This document shows, one piece after another, positions 19,402 through 28,371 of a stretch of 62,965 nt of DNA. A model generated the notes under the pieces. The model worked only from the letters and a program-made list of their open reading frames with translations, had not been told where the DNA came from and did not search any database. The stretch is taken from positions 1-62,965 of the forward strand of contig JAGWPB010000008.1 in NCBI GenBank assembly GCA_028870665.1, read 5' to 3'. The position numbers and the translations under genes were made by a program. This DNA comes from Lysobacteraceae bacterium (GTDB lineage Bacteria > Pseudomonadota > Gammaproteobacteria > Xanthomonadales > Rhodanobacteraceae). Each line of letters opens with the position of its first letter. The stretch's first letter is position 1.

Positions 19402-20733
19402 ATGTCCGATCTACGCGAAGCCAGGGTGCCGGATATCGGCAACTACCACGATGTGCCGGTGATCGAGCTGCTGGTGCAGCCGGGCGACACGGTGAAGAAG
19501 GACCAGGGTCTGCTGACGCTGGAATCGGACAAGGCGACGATGGAGGTGCCGGCGCCTTTCGCCGGCGTGGTGCGCGCGATCCAGGTCAAGCTGGGCGACA
19601 GCGTGTCCGAGGGGACCGTGGTGGCGCTGATCGAGGCCGGCGAGGCCGCCAGGGCGACCGCCGCGCCGGTCGCAGCGCCTGTGCCCGCGCCGGCCACGGC
19701 GGCCCCCGTCATGGTCGCGCCGGCCGCCGCCGCGACCACCGGTGCCGCATCGCGGCCGGCAGCGGTGCCCGCAGCCGTTGTCGCGCCGATGCCGCCGGTG
19801 GCTACCGGCGCCGCGGCCGTCATGCCCGATCGCGTGCCGTATGCCACGCCGGCGGTGCGCCTGTTCGCGCGCGAGCTGGGCGTGGATCTGGCGCGGGTCA
19901 CGGGCAGCGGTCGCGGCGGACGCATCCTGCGCGAGGACGTGCAAGCTTTCGTCAAGCAGGTGCTGGCCGGCGCGGCGCCGCAAGCCGCGGGCGGCGGCGG
20001 GCTCAACCTGCTGCCCTGGCCGCAGATCGATTTCGCCAAGTTCGGGCCGATCGAGGCGCAGCCACTGGGCAAGATCAAGCGCGCCACCGGCGCCAACCTG
20101 GCGCGCAACTGGGCGCTGATCCCGCACGTCACCCAGCACGACGAGGCTGACATCACCGCGATGGAGGCGTTCCGCAAGCAGCTCGGCGCCGAGCACAAGG
20201 ATCTGAAGATCACGCCGCTGGTGTTCCTGATCAAGGCCGCGGTCGCGGCGCTGCAGGCCTTCCCGACCTTCAATGCGTCGCTGAACGCCGCCGGCGACAC
20301 GCTGACGCTGAAGAAGTATTTCCACATCGGCATCGCCGTGGACACGCCCGACGGCCTGGTGGTGCCGGTGCTGCGCGACTGCGACCGCAAGGGCGTGCTG
20401 GAGCTGGCGCGCGAGCTGGGCGAGATCTCGGTCAAGGCGCGCGACAAGAAGCTGACGCCGGCCGACATGTCCGGCGGCTGCTTCTCGATCTCCTCGCTGG
20501 GCGGCATCGGCGGTACCGCGTTCACGCCGATCATCAACGCGCCCGAGGTCGCCATCCTCGGCGTCAGCAAGAGCAGCCTGCAGCCGGTGTGGAACGGTAC
20601 GGCGTTTGAGCCGCGCCTGCTGCTGCCGCTGTCGCTGAGCTACGACCACCGCGTGATCGACGGCGCGGCGGCGGCGCGCTTCACCGCCTTCCTCGCCCGT
20701 GCGCTGGGCGACCTGCGCCGGCTGCTGCTGTGA
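19402..20733 (+). CDS. aceF: Pyruvate dehydrogenase complex E2, dihydrolipoyl acetyltransferase
   Basis: 443 aa. One N-terminal lipoyl domain with the lipoylated Lys in LESDKATMEVPAP; an Ala/Pro-rich flexible linker (about 85-145); a peripheral-subunit-binding domain starting TPAVRLFARELGVDL; and the catalytic acyltransferase domain ending with SYDHRVIDGAAAARF, which has the active His and Asp. It transfers acetyl groups from lipoate to CoA in the cytoplasmic complex. A GGGAG precedes the ATG. It is followed at 13 bp by lpd; the E1 gene (aceE) is not in the window. Confidence 0.95.
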   Translation: MSDLREARVPDIGNYHDVPVIELLVQPGDTVKKDQGLLTLESDKATMEVPAPFAGVVRAIQVKLGDSVSEGTVVALIEAGEAARATAAPVAAPVPAPATAAPVMVAPAAAATTGAASRPAAVPAAVVAPMPPVATGAAAVMPDRVPYATPAVRLFARELGVDLARVTGSGRGGRILREDVQAFVKQVLAGAAPQAAGGGGLNLLPWPQIDFAKFGPIEAQPLGKIKRATGANLARNWALIPHVTQHDEADITAMEAFRKQLGAEHKDLKITPLVFLIKAAVAALQAFPTFNASLNAAGDTLTLKKYFHIGIAVDTPDGLVVPVLRDCDRKGVLELARELGEISVKARDKKLTPADMSGGCFSISSLGGIGGTAFTPIINAPEVAILGVSKSSLQPVWNGTAFEPRLLLPLSLSYDHRVIDGAAAARFTAFLARALGDLRRLLL

Positions 20734-20746
20734 TCGGGGCCGGACG

Positions 20747-22519
20747 ATGAGCACGATCGAGATCAAGGTTCCCGACATCGGCAACTACCATGACGTGCCG
20801 GTGATCGAGTTGCTGGTCAAGCCCGGGGATGCGGTGAAGAAGGACCAGGGCTTGGTCACGCTGGAGTCCGACAAGGCGACCATGGAAGTGCCGGCGCCCG
20901 CGGCCGGCGTAGTGCGCGAGCTCCGCGTCAAGCTGGGCGACGCGGTGTCGGAAGGCGTGGTGATCGCGCTGCTGGAGACGGTCGCCGCCACGACTGCCGC
21001 CGCGCCTGCAGCGACCGCGTCGAAAACGGCATCCGCAAATGCCGCGATACCCGTACCCCCGCCTGCGGCCACCGCAACGCCGACCGCGTCGAGCAGCGGC
21101 CGTACTGCCGATGTCGACTGCCAGCTGCTGGTGCTGGGCGCCGGCCCCGGCGGCTACAGTGCCGCCTTTCGCGCCGCCGATCTCGGCCTCGACGTGGTCC
21201 TGGTCGAGCGCTATCCGGCGCTGGGCGGCGTCTGCCTCAATGTCGGCTGCATCCCCTCCAAGGCGCTGCTGCACACCGCGGCGGTGATCGACGAGGCGGC
21301 GGCGATGGCCGCGCACGGCGTCCGCTTCGGCGCGCCCGCGCTCGATCTCGACCTGCTGCGCGCATTCAAGGACGGTGTGGTCGGCAAGCTCACCGCCGGT
21401 CTCGCCGGCATGGCCAGACAGCGCAAGGTGCGGGTGCTGCAGGGTGCGGGCACGTTCGTCTCGGCGCACGAGCTGGAGATCGCGAGCGCCGGGGGAAGCC
21501 GGCGCGTGTCGTTCGCGCAGGCGATCATCGCCGCCGGCTCGCAGCCGGTGAAGCTGCCCGGGTTCCCCTGGGACGATCCGCGCGTGATGGATTCCACCGA
21601 CGCGCTGGCACTGAAGGACATACCGAAGTCGCTGCTGGTGGTCGGCGGCGGCATCATCGGTCTGGAGATGGCCTGCGTGTACGCGGCGCTGGGCAGCGCG
21701 GTGACCGTGGTCGAGCTGGCCGACCAGCTGATGCCGGGCGCCGATCCCGATCTGGTCAAGCCGCTGGCGCAGCGCCTCGGCAAGCGCCTCGCCGGCATCC
21801 ATTTGCGCACGAAGGTGATCGAGGCCAAGGCGCAGAAGAACGGCATCGCCGTCCTCTTCGATGGTGAGTCGAAGCCGGCGACGACCCTGTTCGACCGCGT
21901 GCTGGTGTCCGTGGGGCGCACGCCCAACGGCCAGCGCGTCGGTGCCGCGGCGGCGGGTGTGGCGGTCGACGCGCGCGGCTACATCAAGGTCGATGCGCAG
22001 ATGCGCAGCAACGTGCCGCACATCTTCGCGATCGGCGACATCGTCGGCAACCCGATGCTGGCGCACAAGGCCACGCACGAGGGCCATGTCGCCGCCGAGG
22101 TCGCCGCCGGCAGGAAGCGCGCCTTCGAGGCACGGGTGATCCCGTCGGTGGCCTATACCGATCCCGAGATCGCCTGGGTCGGCCTGACCGAGCAGCAGGC
22201 GCAGGCGCAGGGCCTCGCGATCGGCGTCGGCAAGTTTCCGTGGGCCGCCAGCGGGCGAGCGATCGGCATCGATCGCACCGAGGGCTTCACCAAGCTGCTG
22301 TTCGACGAGACCACGCACCGCATCGTCGGCGCCGGCATCGTCGGCCCGCACGCCGGCGATCTGATCGCCGAGCTGGCGCTGGCGATCGAGATGGGGGCCG
22401 AAGCCGCCGACATCGCCCTGACCATCCACCCGCACCCGACCCTGAGCGAGTCGGTGGGCCTCGCCGCCGAGGTCTACGAGGGCACGGTCACCGATCTGTA
22501 CCTGCCGAAGCGCAAGTAG
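20747..22519 (+). CDS. lpdA: Dihydrolipoyl dehydrogenase (E3) with N-terminal lipoyl domain
   Basis: 590 aa, about 120 longer than ordinary E3 because residues 1-80 form a lipoyl domain almost identical in pattern to that of AceF (DIGNYHDVPVIELLVKPGD, Lys in LESDKATMEVPAP). An Ala-rich linker leads to the FAD domain (LLVLGAGPGGYSAAFRAADL), the redox disulfide GGVCLNVGCIPSK, the NAD domain VVGGGIIGLEMA, and the C-terminal HPHPTLSE catalytic His. It reoxidises dihydrolipoamide to make NADH. The lipoyl-E3 fusion is known in Neisseria and Xanthomonadales. Cotranscribed with aceF. Confidence 0.95.
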   Translation: MSTIEIKVPDIGNYHDVPVIELLVKPGDAVKKDQGLVTLESDKATMEVPAPAAGVVRELRVKLGDAVSEGVVIALLETVAATTAAAPAATASKTASANAAIPVPPPAATATPTASSSGRTADVDCQLLVLGAGPGGYSAAFRAADLGLDVVLVERYPALGGVCLNVGCIPSKALLHTAAVIDEAAAMAAHGVRFGAPALDLDLLRAFKDGVVGKLTAGLAGMARQRKVRVLQGAGTFVSAHELEIASAGGSRRVSFAQAIIAAGSQPVKLPGFPWDDPRVMDSTDALALKDIPKSLLVVGGGIIGLEMACVYAALGSAVTVVELADQLMPGADPDLVKPLAQRLGKRLAGIHLRTKVIEAKAQKNGIAVLFDGESKPATTLFDRVLVSVGRTPNGQRVGAAAAGVAVDARGYIKVDAQMRSNVPHIFAIGDIVGNPMLAHKATHEGHVAAEVAAGRKRAFEARVIPSVAYTDPEIAWVGLTEQQAQAQGLAIGVGKFPWAASGRAIGIDRTEGFTKLLFDETTHRIVGAGIVGPHAGDLIAELALAIEMGAEAADIALTIHPHPTLSESVGLAAEVYEGTVTDLYLPKRK

Positions 22520-22684
22520 GACCGGGCACTGCCGGTTCGGGTCGCGCCGTCGCGCCACTGTTGCCGCGGCGTGCACACGGCATTGCACCGGATGCGCTCG
22601 ACGGCCGCCGCCACCGGCGCCACCATGGCGGCTTGCCTGATGCGGCCTCGCTCCCACCCGTCCCCTGTCCCGCAAGGAGTTGCC

Positions 22685-23299
22685 ATGAAGCTCTATTTCG
22701 CCCCCGGTGCCTGCTCGTTCTCGCCGCACATCGTGCTGCGCGAGCTGGGTCTGCCGTTCGATCTGGTCCAGGTCGACCTGCGCAGCAAGGCCACCCGTGA
22801 CGGACGCGACTTTCGCGCGATCAATCCCAAGGGCTACGTGCCGACGCTGGAACTCGACGACGGTCGCATCCTGACCGAGGGTCCGGCGATCGTGCAGTAC
22901 CTCGCCGACCGCAAACCCGAGGCGGGTCTGGCGCCGGCCAACGGCAGCTTCGAGCGCTACCAGCTGCAGGAATGGCTGAACTTCATCTCCACCGAGATCC
23001 ACAAGCAGTTCAGCCCGCTGTTCAATCCGGACACGCCGGATGCCGTGAAACGGCAGCAGATCGAGAAGCTCGGCGGCCGTTTCACCGAGGTCGGCGCGGT
23101 GCTCGGCAAGCACGATTATCTGCTGGCCGGCGGCTACAGCGTGGCTGATGCCTACCTCTATACCGTGCTGGTGTGGACGCGCTTCGTCGGTATCGACCTG
23201 GCGCCGTGGCCGGTGCTGGTGCGCTACATGCAGCGCATGGAAGCGCGCCCGGCGGTGCAGGCGGCGCAGGCGGCCGAACAGGACGCCAAGAAGATCTGA
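22685..23299 (+). CDS. gstA: Glutathione S-transferase, bacterial beta-class (GstA-like)
   Basis: 204 aa. MKLYFAPGACSFSPHIVLRE has the beta-class catalytic Cys10; NPKGYVPTLELDDGRILTEGPAIVQYLAD is the GSH site with cis-Pro; SVADAYLYTVLVW is the helical-domain N-capping box. The ATG at 22685 follows an AAGGAG. It lies about 165 bp after lpd and may have its own promoter. Beta-class enzymes bind GSH in a mixed disulfide and act in detoxification and redox balance. Confidence 0.93.
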   Translation: MKLYFAPGACSFSPHIVLRELGLPFDLVQVDLRSKATRDGRDFRAINPKGYVPTLELDDGRILTEGPAIVQYLADRKPEAGLAPANGSFERYQLQEWLNFISTEIHKQFSPLFNPDTPDAVKRQQIEKLGGRFTEVGAVLGKHDYLLAGGYSVADAYLYTVLVWTRFVGIDLAPWPVLVRYMQRMEARPAVQAAQAAEQDAKKI

Positions 23300-23362
23300 T
23301 CCGGCGGCGCGGAGCCCCGCGCCGCACGGCGCGCTCGCCCGCCAGCGCGGGCGTGCGCGTGT

Positions 23363-23806
23363 TCAGTCCTTGCCGCGCGCCACCGGCAGATCGGCCTGCT
23401 GCCAGGCGCCGATGCCGCCGCCCAGGCTGTGCACCTGCTTGAAGCCGGCCTTGACCAGGCGTGCCGCAGCCTTGCCGGAGGTCACGCCGCTGCGGCAGTA
23501 GACCGCGATCGGCAGATCCTTCACCTTGGCCAGATCCTTGTGCTCGGGATCGAACTGCGCCATCGCCACGTGGCGTGCGCCGGGGATGTGGGCCTTCTCG
23601 AAATCCGCCCGCGACGAGACATCGATCAGCAGCGCGTTCTGGCGGTTGATCAGCTGGGTCAGCGTCGCCGGCGTGACCTCCCTCCAGCCGCGCATCAGGC
23701 GCAGCACCTCGGTGGCGATCAGCGCCAGCAGCAGGCCGACGAAGGCGGCGACGAGCAGCGCGTGCTGGCTGGCGAACGCGGGCAGGCGATGCAGGAAATC
23801 ATTCAT
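23363..23806 (-). CDS. Membrane-anchored rhodanese-like protein (YibN type)
   Basis: 147 aa with a single N-terminal membrane helix (about residues 15-32, LLVAAFVGLLLALIATEVL) and a rhodanese domain with the active loop AVYCRSGVTSGKAA, where Cys would carry persulfide sulfur. The domain order and anchor match E. coli YibN. Sulfur-transfer partner unknown. It stands alone, convergent with gstA. Confidence 0.9.
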   Translation of the reverse strand: MNDFLHRLPAFASQHALLVAAFVGLLLALIATEVLRLMRGWREVTPATLTQLINRQNALLIDVSSRADFEKAHIPGARHVAMAQFDPEHKDLAKVKDLPIAVYCRSGVTSGKAAARLVKAGFKQVHSLGGGIGAWQQADLPVARGKD

Positions 23807-23909
23807 GGGGTACGGCCGGGCGCGATGGAAGACCGGCGATTATCCCGAAAACGCCGCTGCCTTGCCGGAAGCATCGAAACCGCGGCCTCGTGCGGGAGCG
23901 GGGGCGGCT

Positions 23910-25007
23910 TCAGGCCGGCGTCGATGCATACAGCTTCAGGCCCTGCAGGTCGGGTGACGCGTCCAGCAGCAGCGAGGCGACGCGTTCCGGCGTGACCGGC
24001 ACCAGGCACTGCGCCGTCGCGCCCAGCCGGCAGCGCTTGCCGTAGCAGTTGAGGCAGCCGACATCCGCCTGGATCGCGCGCACCCGCGGACCCAGCGGCA
24101 TGACCCGCTGCGGATCGGTGGGGCCGCAGATCACCAGCAGCGGCGTGCCGGCCGCGGCGGCGATGTGCGCCGTGCCGGTGTCGTTGGCGACGATCAGGGT
24201 TGCGGCCGCGCTGATCGGCACGATCTGCAGCAGGCTCAGCGTCGTCAGCGCGATCGCGGCACCCGGGCGGTGCCGGTTGATGGCCGCGACGAGGGCCGCG
24301 CACTCGTCGCGCTCGTCGCATCCGCCGATCACGACGATGCGCTGCAGCCCGCGCGCGAGCAGCAGGCCCGCCAGCTCCGCGTAGCGCGCGACACCCCAGC
24401 GCTTGAGCCAGCCGGCTGCCTGCGAACCGGGCAGCAGGATGGCGAACCGCGCGGACAGCAGTCCGTGATCGCGCAGCAGCCGTTGCGCCTGCGCGGTCGC
24501 GGCGGACGAGGGGTGCAGGACCGGCCGCGCGGTCGTCGCCGCGATGCCGGCGCAGGCCAGCAGGGCGCGCATGCGGGTGACCGCGGGCGCGGCGCGCGCC
24601 AGTCCGCGCGGCGCCAGGGTATAGGGCCAGCCCGGCCGCACGCCCCAGCGCCGGCGGATGCCGCAGCCGGTCAGCCAGGCCAGCGCCACCAGGCCGCGCG
24701 TGTGGTCGCTGCCTTGCAGGTCGATCAGCAGGTCGTAGCGACCCGCACGGACGCCGCGCAGCCAGGCCGCGATCATGCGCAGACGCTGTCCGCGCGCACG
24801 CGAGTCGATCACCAGCACGCGCTCGAAGCGCGGATCGTGCGCGAACAGACCGGCTGCGGCCGGCAGCGTGTCGAGATCGATCCGCGCCTGCGGAAACGCG
24901 CAACGGATGTCCTCGATGATCGCGCTGGCCAGGGCGACATCGCCGAGCGCGCTCCACTTGAGGATCAGGATGCGGCTGATGTCGCGGCGATCCGGAAGGG
25001 CTTTCAT
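23910..25007 (-). CDS. Glycosyltransferase family 9 protein (heptosyltransferase-like)
   Basis: 365 aa GT-B enzyme. The N-terminus RILILKWSALGDVALASAII and the C-terminal NDTGTAHIAAAAGTPLLVICGPTDP block are the GT9 hallmarks, the latter binding ADP-heptose. Cys residues near the end (CLNCYGKRCRLGATAQC) resemble those of the lipopolysaccharide heptosyltransferase family. Likely adds heptose to the LPS inner core. Chosen start ATG 25007. It is about 16 kb from the other LPS genes and monocistronic in appearance. Confidence 0.9.
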   Translation of the reverse strand: MKALPDRRDISRILILKWSALGDVALASAIIEDIRCAFPQARIDLDTLPAAAGLFAHDPRFERVLVIDSRARGQRLRMIAAWLRGVRAGRYDLLIDLQGSDHTRGLVALAWLTGCGIRRRWGVRPGWPYTLAPRGLARAAPAVTRMRALLACAGIAATTARPVLHPSSAATAQAQRLLRDHGLLSARFAILLPGSQAAGWLKRWGVARYAELAGLLLARGLQRIVVIGGCDERDECAALVAAINRHRPGAAIALTTLSLLQIVPISAAATLIVANDTGTAHIAAAAGTPLLVICGPTDPQRVMPLGPRVRAIQADVGCLNCYGKRCRLGATAQCLVPVTPERVASLLLDASPDLQGLKLYASTPA

Positions 25008-25070
25008 GGCGGGGGCTGACGGCGTTCCATCCGCGCAGGGTCGCATTGTCCCCTTCCGGATCGCGAGGCC

Positions 25071-25379
25071 TCAGCGCGGCCCCGTGCCGCCCTCCTGCGC
25101 GAGGTAGTGACGTTCGCCGTGCGTCGGGTCGAAGTACACCGCCGTCAGCTGTCCGCTCTCGGGATCGATGAAGCGTTCGCCGGTGTCCATCCAGCGCGGG
25201 TCCGGCCGCTCCCGACGGACCGGCTTGTAGCGCCAGCGCTCGACGGCCAGGCCAAGCACCAGCAGCAGGCCGCCGAACAGCAGCGACGGCAGCATCGCCG
25301 CGAGCACGCCGGTGAGCGCGGACACCAGCGCGCCGAGCAGCAGCAGCCCGGCCAGTGCGTAGAGCGCGACCGCGAGCAT
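25071..25379 (-). CDS. Small two-TM hypothetical membrane protein
   Basis: 102 aa. Two hydrophobic segments (about 1-20 and 25-45) are followed by a soluble tail with ERWRYKPVRR, DTGERFIDPESGQLTAVYFDPTHGERHYL. The tail pattern (membrane helices plus an acidic/aromatic conserved patch) recurs in proteobacterial unknowns; no function recognised. It lies 11 bp after the YbjQ gene on the same strand and is probably cotranscribed with it. Confidence 0.72.
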   Translation of the reverse strand: MLAVALYALAGLLLLGALVSALTGVLAAMLPSLLFGGLLLVLGLAVERWRYKPVRRERPDPRWMDTGERFIDPESGQLTAVYFDPTHGERHYLAQEGGTGPR

Positions 25380-25390
25380 GCGCGGCGGTC

Positions 25391-25714
25391 TCAGGTCGGC
25401 GGATCGAGCACCACGGCGGTGCCGTAGGCCACGATCTCGCTCATCGTCTGCCCGATTTCGGCGGAATCGAAGCGCATCATCACCACCGCGTTGGCGCCCA
25501 TCGCGCTGGCGTTGGCGACCAGGCGGTCCAGCGCATGCCGACGCGCCTCCTCCAGCATCTGCGTGTATTCGTGGATTTCGCCGCCAACCAGCGAGCGCAG
25601 GCCGGCCATCACGTTGCCGCCGATGCCGCGGCTGCGCACCACCACCCCGAACACCTGCCCCTTGACCTGCAGGACCTGGTGACCCGGCACGTTCTCGGTC
25701 GTGACCACGATCAT
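25391..25714 (-). CDS. YbjQ family (heavy-metal-binding domain, DUF74) protein
   Basis: 107 aa. MIVVTTENVPGHQVLQVKGQVFGVVVRS, GGEIHEYTQMLEEARRHALDRL and the ANAVVMMRFDS strand are the conserved UPF0145/YbjQ blocks. The proteins form pentameric rings; a metal link is suggested by the name but not proven. A GGAGG sits 7 bases from ATG 25714 and only 1 base from the upstream ATG 25720, so 25714 is preferred. Confidence 0.92.
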   Translation of the reverse strand: MIVVTTENVPGHQVLQVKGQVFGVVVRSRGIGGNVMAGLRSLVGGEIHEYTQMLEEARRHALDRLVANASAMGANAVVMMRFDSAEIGQTMSEIVAYGTAVVLDPPT

Positions 25715-26040
25715 CGCCATCCCTCCTTCGTCGAGCGGAAAGGCCGCGCCGGCACGGCAGCGCGGGCGCCTCACGATACGCGGCGTGCGCGAGGCGGGGA
25801 AGCGGCGCCATCGGCACGCCGCGGTCGCCGGCCGGCCGGGCACGCAGGCGCTGCCCAGGAGGCGGCTGCGTGCCGGTCTTGCCAGGGCCGGGTCATCGGC
25901 AGCGGGCCGCGCTCGCCGATCCCCCCGGTGGTGGCGTTCGGCACTGTCGGGCCGGAGCCCGAACCGCGTCGGGTCCAGCACGAACGGCGTCTGGCCGCAC
26001 CGGGGCAGGGTTGGACTTCGCCGCTACCCGTCGCGCCGAC

Positions 26041-26069
26041 TTGCCTGCACGGATAATGTTTCATATATT
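26041..26069 (+). promoter_or_regulatory. Sigma-70-type promoter for the XRE-hyf operon
   Basis: TTGCCT (26041-26046), a 17-bp spacer, and TATATT (26064-26069), followed 33 bp later by the regulator ATG. The surrounding 60 bp is strikingly AT-rich against the GC-rich background. Two TGATGT direct repeats (26075 and 26089) between promoter and gene might be regulator contacts but are too short to assert. The rest of the gap from 25715 to 26040 shows no gene. Confidence 0.6.
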
Positions 26070-26101
26070 ACTTGTGATGTTTTTGAATTGATGTCTGATA
26101 C

Positions 26102-26368
26102 ATGATCACCGCCGCCCAACTGCGCGCCGCGCGCGCCCTGCTCGGCTTCGACCAGCGTCAGCTGGCCGAGCGCAGCGGGCTGTCGCTGCCGACCATCCAG
26201 CGCATGGAAGCCAGCGACGGCACGGTGCGCGGCAACGTCGATTCGCTGGTCAAGCTGATCGACGCGCTGGAGCGGGCCGGCGTGGTTCTGCTCGGCGAAG
26301 GTCAGCCCAGTACCGAGGGCGGGCGCGGGGTGCGTCTGCAACCCCAGACGCAGGAGTCGCGTGCGTGA
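26102..26368 (+). CDS. Small XRE/Cro-type HTH regulator coupled to the hyf-like operon
   Basis: 88 aa. Nearly the whole protein is one helix-turn-helix domain: LRAARALLGFDQRQLAERSGLSLPTIQRME, then a helix SLVKLIDALERAGVVLL. No effector domain. Its stop overlaps the hyfB GTG start (GTGA at 26365-26368), so it is translated with the complex. Small XRE proteins of this type are often autoregulators or cofactor-free repressors; here it is likely the operon switch. Its own promoter lies in the AT-rich patch just upstream. Confidence 0.88.
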   Translation: MITAAQLRAARALLGFDQRQLAERSGLSLPTIQRMEASDGTVRGNVDSLVKLIDALERAGVVLLGEGQPSTEGGRGVRLQPQTQESRA

Positions 26369-28371
26369 ACACGGGAGCCCTGGCGCTGGCGCTGGCCGGC
26401 GCGGCCGTGGTCGCGGCGCTGGCCTCGGCAGCCAGCGGGCTGCTCGCGACGCGCTGGCCGCGCACGCTGTCGTGGCTGGCGTTTCCGCTGCTGGCCCTGT
26501 GCGGCGCGACGGCGCTGGCGGCGGGGTTGCTGGCGCTCGCCGGCGACACCACGACCACCGCGATCCTGCCGCTCGGCCTGCCGTGGCTGCCGTGGCATGT
26601 GCGCCTCGATCCGCTGAGCGGCGTGTTTCTGCTGATTCTCGGCGCGGTGCTGGTGCCGGTGGCGATCTACGGCCCGGGCTATACGCGCGCGTTTCGCAAC
26701 GGCCGCGACTCGCTGGCGGCGCTGGGCGTGTTCACCGGGCTGTTCGTGACCGGCATGCTGGGCGTGGTGCTGGCCGCCGACGCCTTCCTGTTCATGGTGG
26801 CGTGGGAGCTGATGTCGCTGGCGTCGTATTTTCTGGTGACGTTCCAGCACGAGGTCGCCGAGCATCGGCGCGCGGCCTTTCTGTATCTGCTGATGGCGCA
26901 TGTCGCCGGGCTGGCGATCCTGCTTGCCTTCGGCGTGCTGGCCGCCAGCGGCGGCAGTTTCGCGTTTGCGGCGATGCGTTCGCATCCGCCGGATGCGCTG
27001 TGGGCATCGGTGGCGTTTGCGCTGGCGCTGCTGGGTTTCGGCACCAAGGCCGGTCTGCTGCCGCTGCATCTGTGGCTGCCGGAAGCGCATCCGGCCGCGC
27101 CCTCGCACATCTCGGCGCTGATGTCGGCGGTGATGCTCAAGGTCGCGGTCTACGGTTTCATGCGCGTGGTGTTCGAACTGCTCGGCCCGCCGCAGTGGGG
27201 CTGGGGCGTGACGCTGGTGCTGGTCGGCGCCACGACGGCGGTGGTCGGCGTGCTGTTCGCGCTGCAGCAGACCGACCTCAAGCGCCTGCTGGCCTACTCC
27301 TCGGTGGAAAATCTCGGCATCGTGTTCCTGGCGCTGGGTCTGGCGCTGATTTTCCTCGGCAGCGGCCATCCCGCGCTGGCCGCGCTGGCGCTGGTGGCGG
27401 CGCTGTATCAGTCGCTCAATCACGCGCTGCTGAAAGGCCTGCTGTTTCTCGGCGCCGGCGCAGTGCTGCATGGCGCTCACGAGCGCAACCTCGAGCGCCT
27501 GGGCGGACTGCAGCGGCGCATGCCGCGCACCGGACTGTTTTTCCTGATCGGCTGCATGGGCATGGCGGCGCTGCCGCCGCTGAACGGCTTCGTGTCGGAG
27601 TGGCTGACCTTCCAGGCGGCGCTGCAGGCATGGCAGCTCGGCAGCGGCCTGCTGCGCATCCTGGTGCCGGTGGCGGCGGCGGCACTGGCGCTGACCGCGG
27701 CGCTGGGTGCGGCTGCCTTCGTGCGCGCCTACGGCAGCGCGTTCCTGGGTCGCGCGCGCACCCGCCATGTGCGCCGCGCCCATGAGGTCGGCGTCGGGAT
27801 GCGCCTGGCGCAGGCGCTGCTGGTGGCCGCCTGCGCCGCGGCCGCCCTGCTGCCGACCACGCTGGTCGGCCTGTTCGCGACGGCGACGCGGCAGCTGACC
27901 GGCGCCGGTCTGGATCAGGCCGGCAGCCGCGGCTGGCTGTGGCTGACGCCGATCGCGCCCGACGTGGCCAGCTACGCGCCGATCCCGATCCTGCTGGTAC
28001 TGGCGCTGCTCGGCGCCTCGCTGGTCTGGGCGTTGCGACCGTCGCGCCAGGTGCCGGTGCGGCGGGCCGATCCCTGGGATTGCGGTTTCGCGCCGCCGAC
28101 GCCGCGCATGCAGTATTCCGCGGCGGGTTTCGCGCAGCCGATCCGGCGCGTCTTCGCGATGGTCTACGCGCTCGACGAGGACACCGATGCGGCGGCCGCG
28201 ACGCACCGGCTGCTGGTGCGCGATCGCCTCTGGGGCTGGCTGTATGCGCCGCTGGGCGTCGCCCTGGACCGGCTTGCCGAATTGGCGCGCCGCGCCCAGA
28301 CCGGGCATGTGCGGCGCTATCTCTCCTGGTCGCTGATCACCCTGCTGGTGCTGCTGTGGATCATTTCCTGA
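26365..28371 (+). CDS. hyfB: Ehr/Hyf complex antiporter-like membrane subunit (HyfB-like)
   Basis: 668 aa, NuoL/NuoM/MrpA-type proton-translocating subunit with about 14 or more hydrophobic segments. The proton-channel region is visible in LLMAHVAGLAILLAF, GTKAGLLPLHLWLPEAHPAAPSHISALMSAVMLK (the Lys/Glu pairs of antiporter-like subunits) and SLNHALLKGLLFLGAG. It would pump protons or Na+ using redox energy from HyfG/HyfI. GTG start overlapping the XRE stop. Closest named family is hydrogenase-4 subunit B; a respiratory hydrogenase role is not implied here (see HyfG). Confidence 0.92.
   Translation: MNTGALALALAGAAVVAALASAASGLLATRWPRTLSWLAFPLLALCGATALAAGLLALAGDTTTTAILPLGLPWLPWHVRLDPLSGVFLLILGAVLVPVAIYGPGYTRAFRNGRDSLAALGVFTGLFVTGMLGVVLAADAFLFMVAWELMSLASYFLVTFQHEVAEHRRAAFLYLLMAHVAGLAILLAFGVLAASGGSFAFAAMRSHPPDALWASVAFALALLGFGTKAGLLPLHLWLPEAHPAAPSHISALMSAVMLKVAVYGFMRVVFELLGPPQWGWGVTLVLVGATTAVVGVLFALQQTDLKRLLAYSSVENLGIVFLALGLALIFLGSGHPALAALALVAALYQSLNHALLKGLLFLGAGAVLHGAHERNLERLGGLQRRMPRTGLFFLIGCMGMAALPPLNGFVSEWLTFQAALQAWQLGSGLLRILVPVAAAALALTAALGAAAFVRAYGSAFLGRARTRHVRRAHEVGVGMRLAQALLVAACAAAALLPTTLVGLFATATRQLTGAGLDQAGSRGWLWLTPIAPDVASYAPIPILLVLALLGASLVWALRPSRQVPVRRADPWDCGFAPPTPRMQYSAAGFAQPIRRVFAMVYALDEDTDAAAATHRLLVRDRLWGWLYAPLGVALDRLAELARRAQTGHVRRYLSWSLITLLVLLWIIS

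Noticed and set aside
19402-22519. Pyruvate dehydrogenase cluster as abnormal because E1 is absent
   Set aside because: aceE is often at a separate locus in this lineage, and the lipoyl-E3 fusion is a known arrangement.
26075-26094. TGATGT direct repeats as XRE operator
   Set aside because: Six-base repeats in AT-rich DNA are too likely by chance; mentioned only as a lead in the promoter entry.
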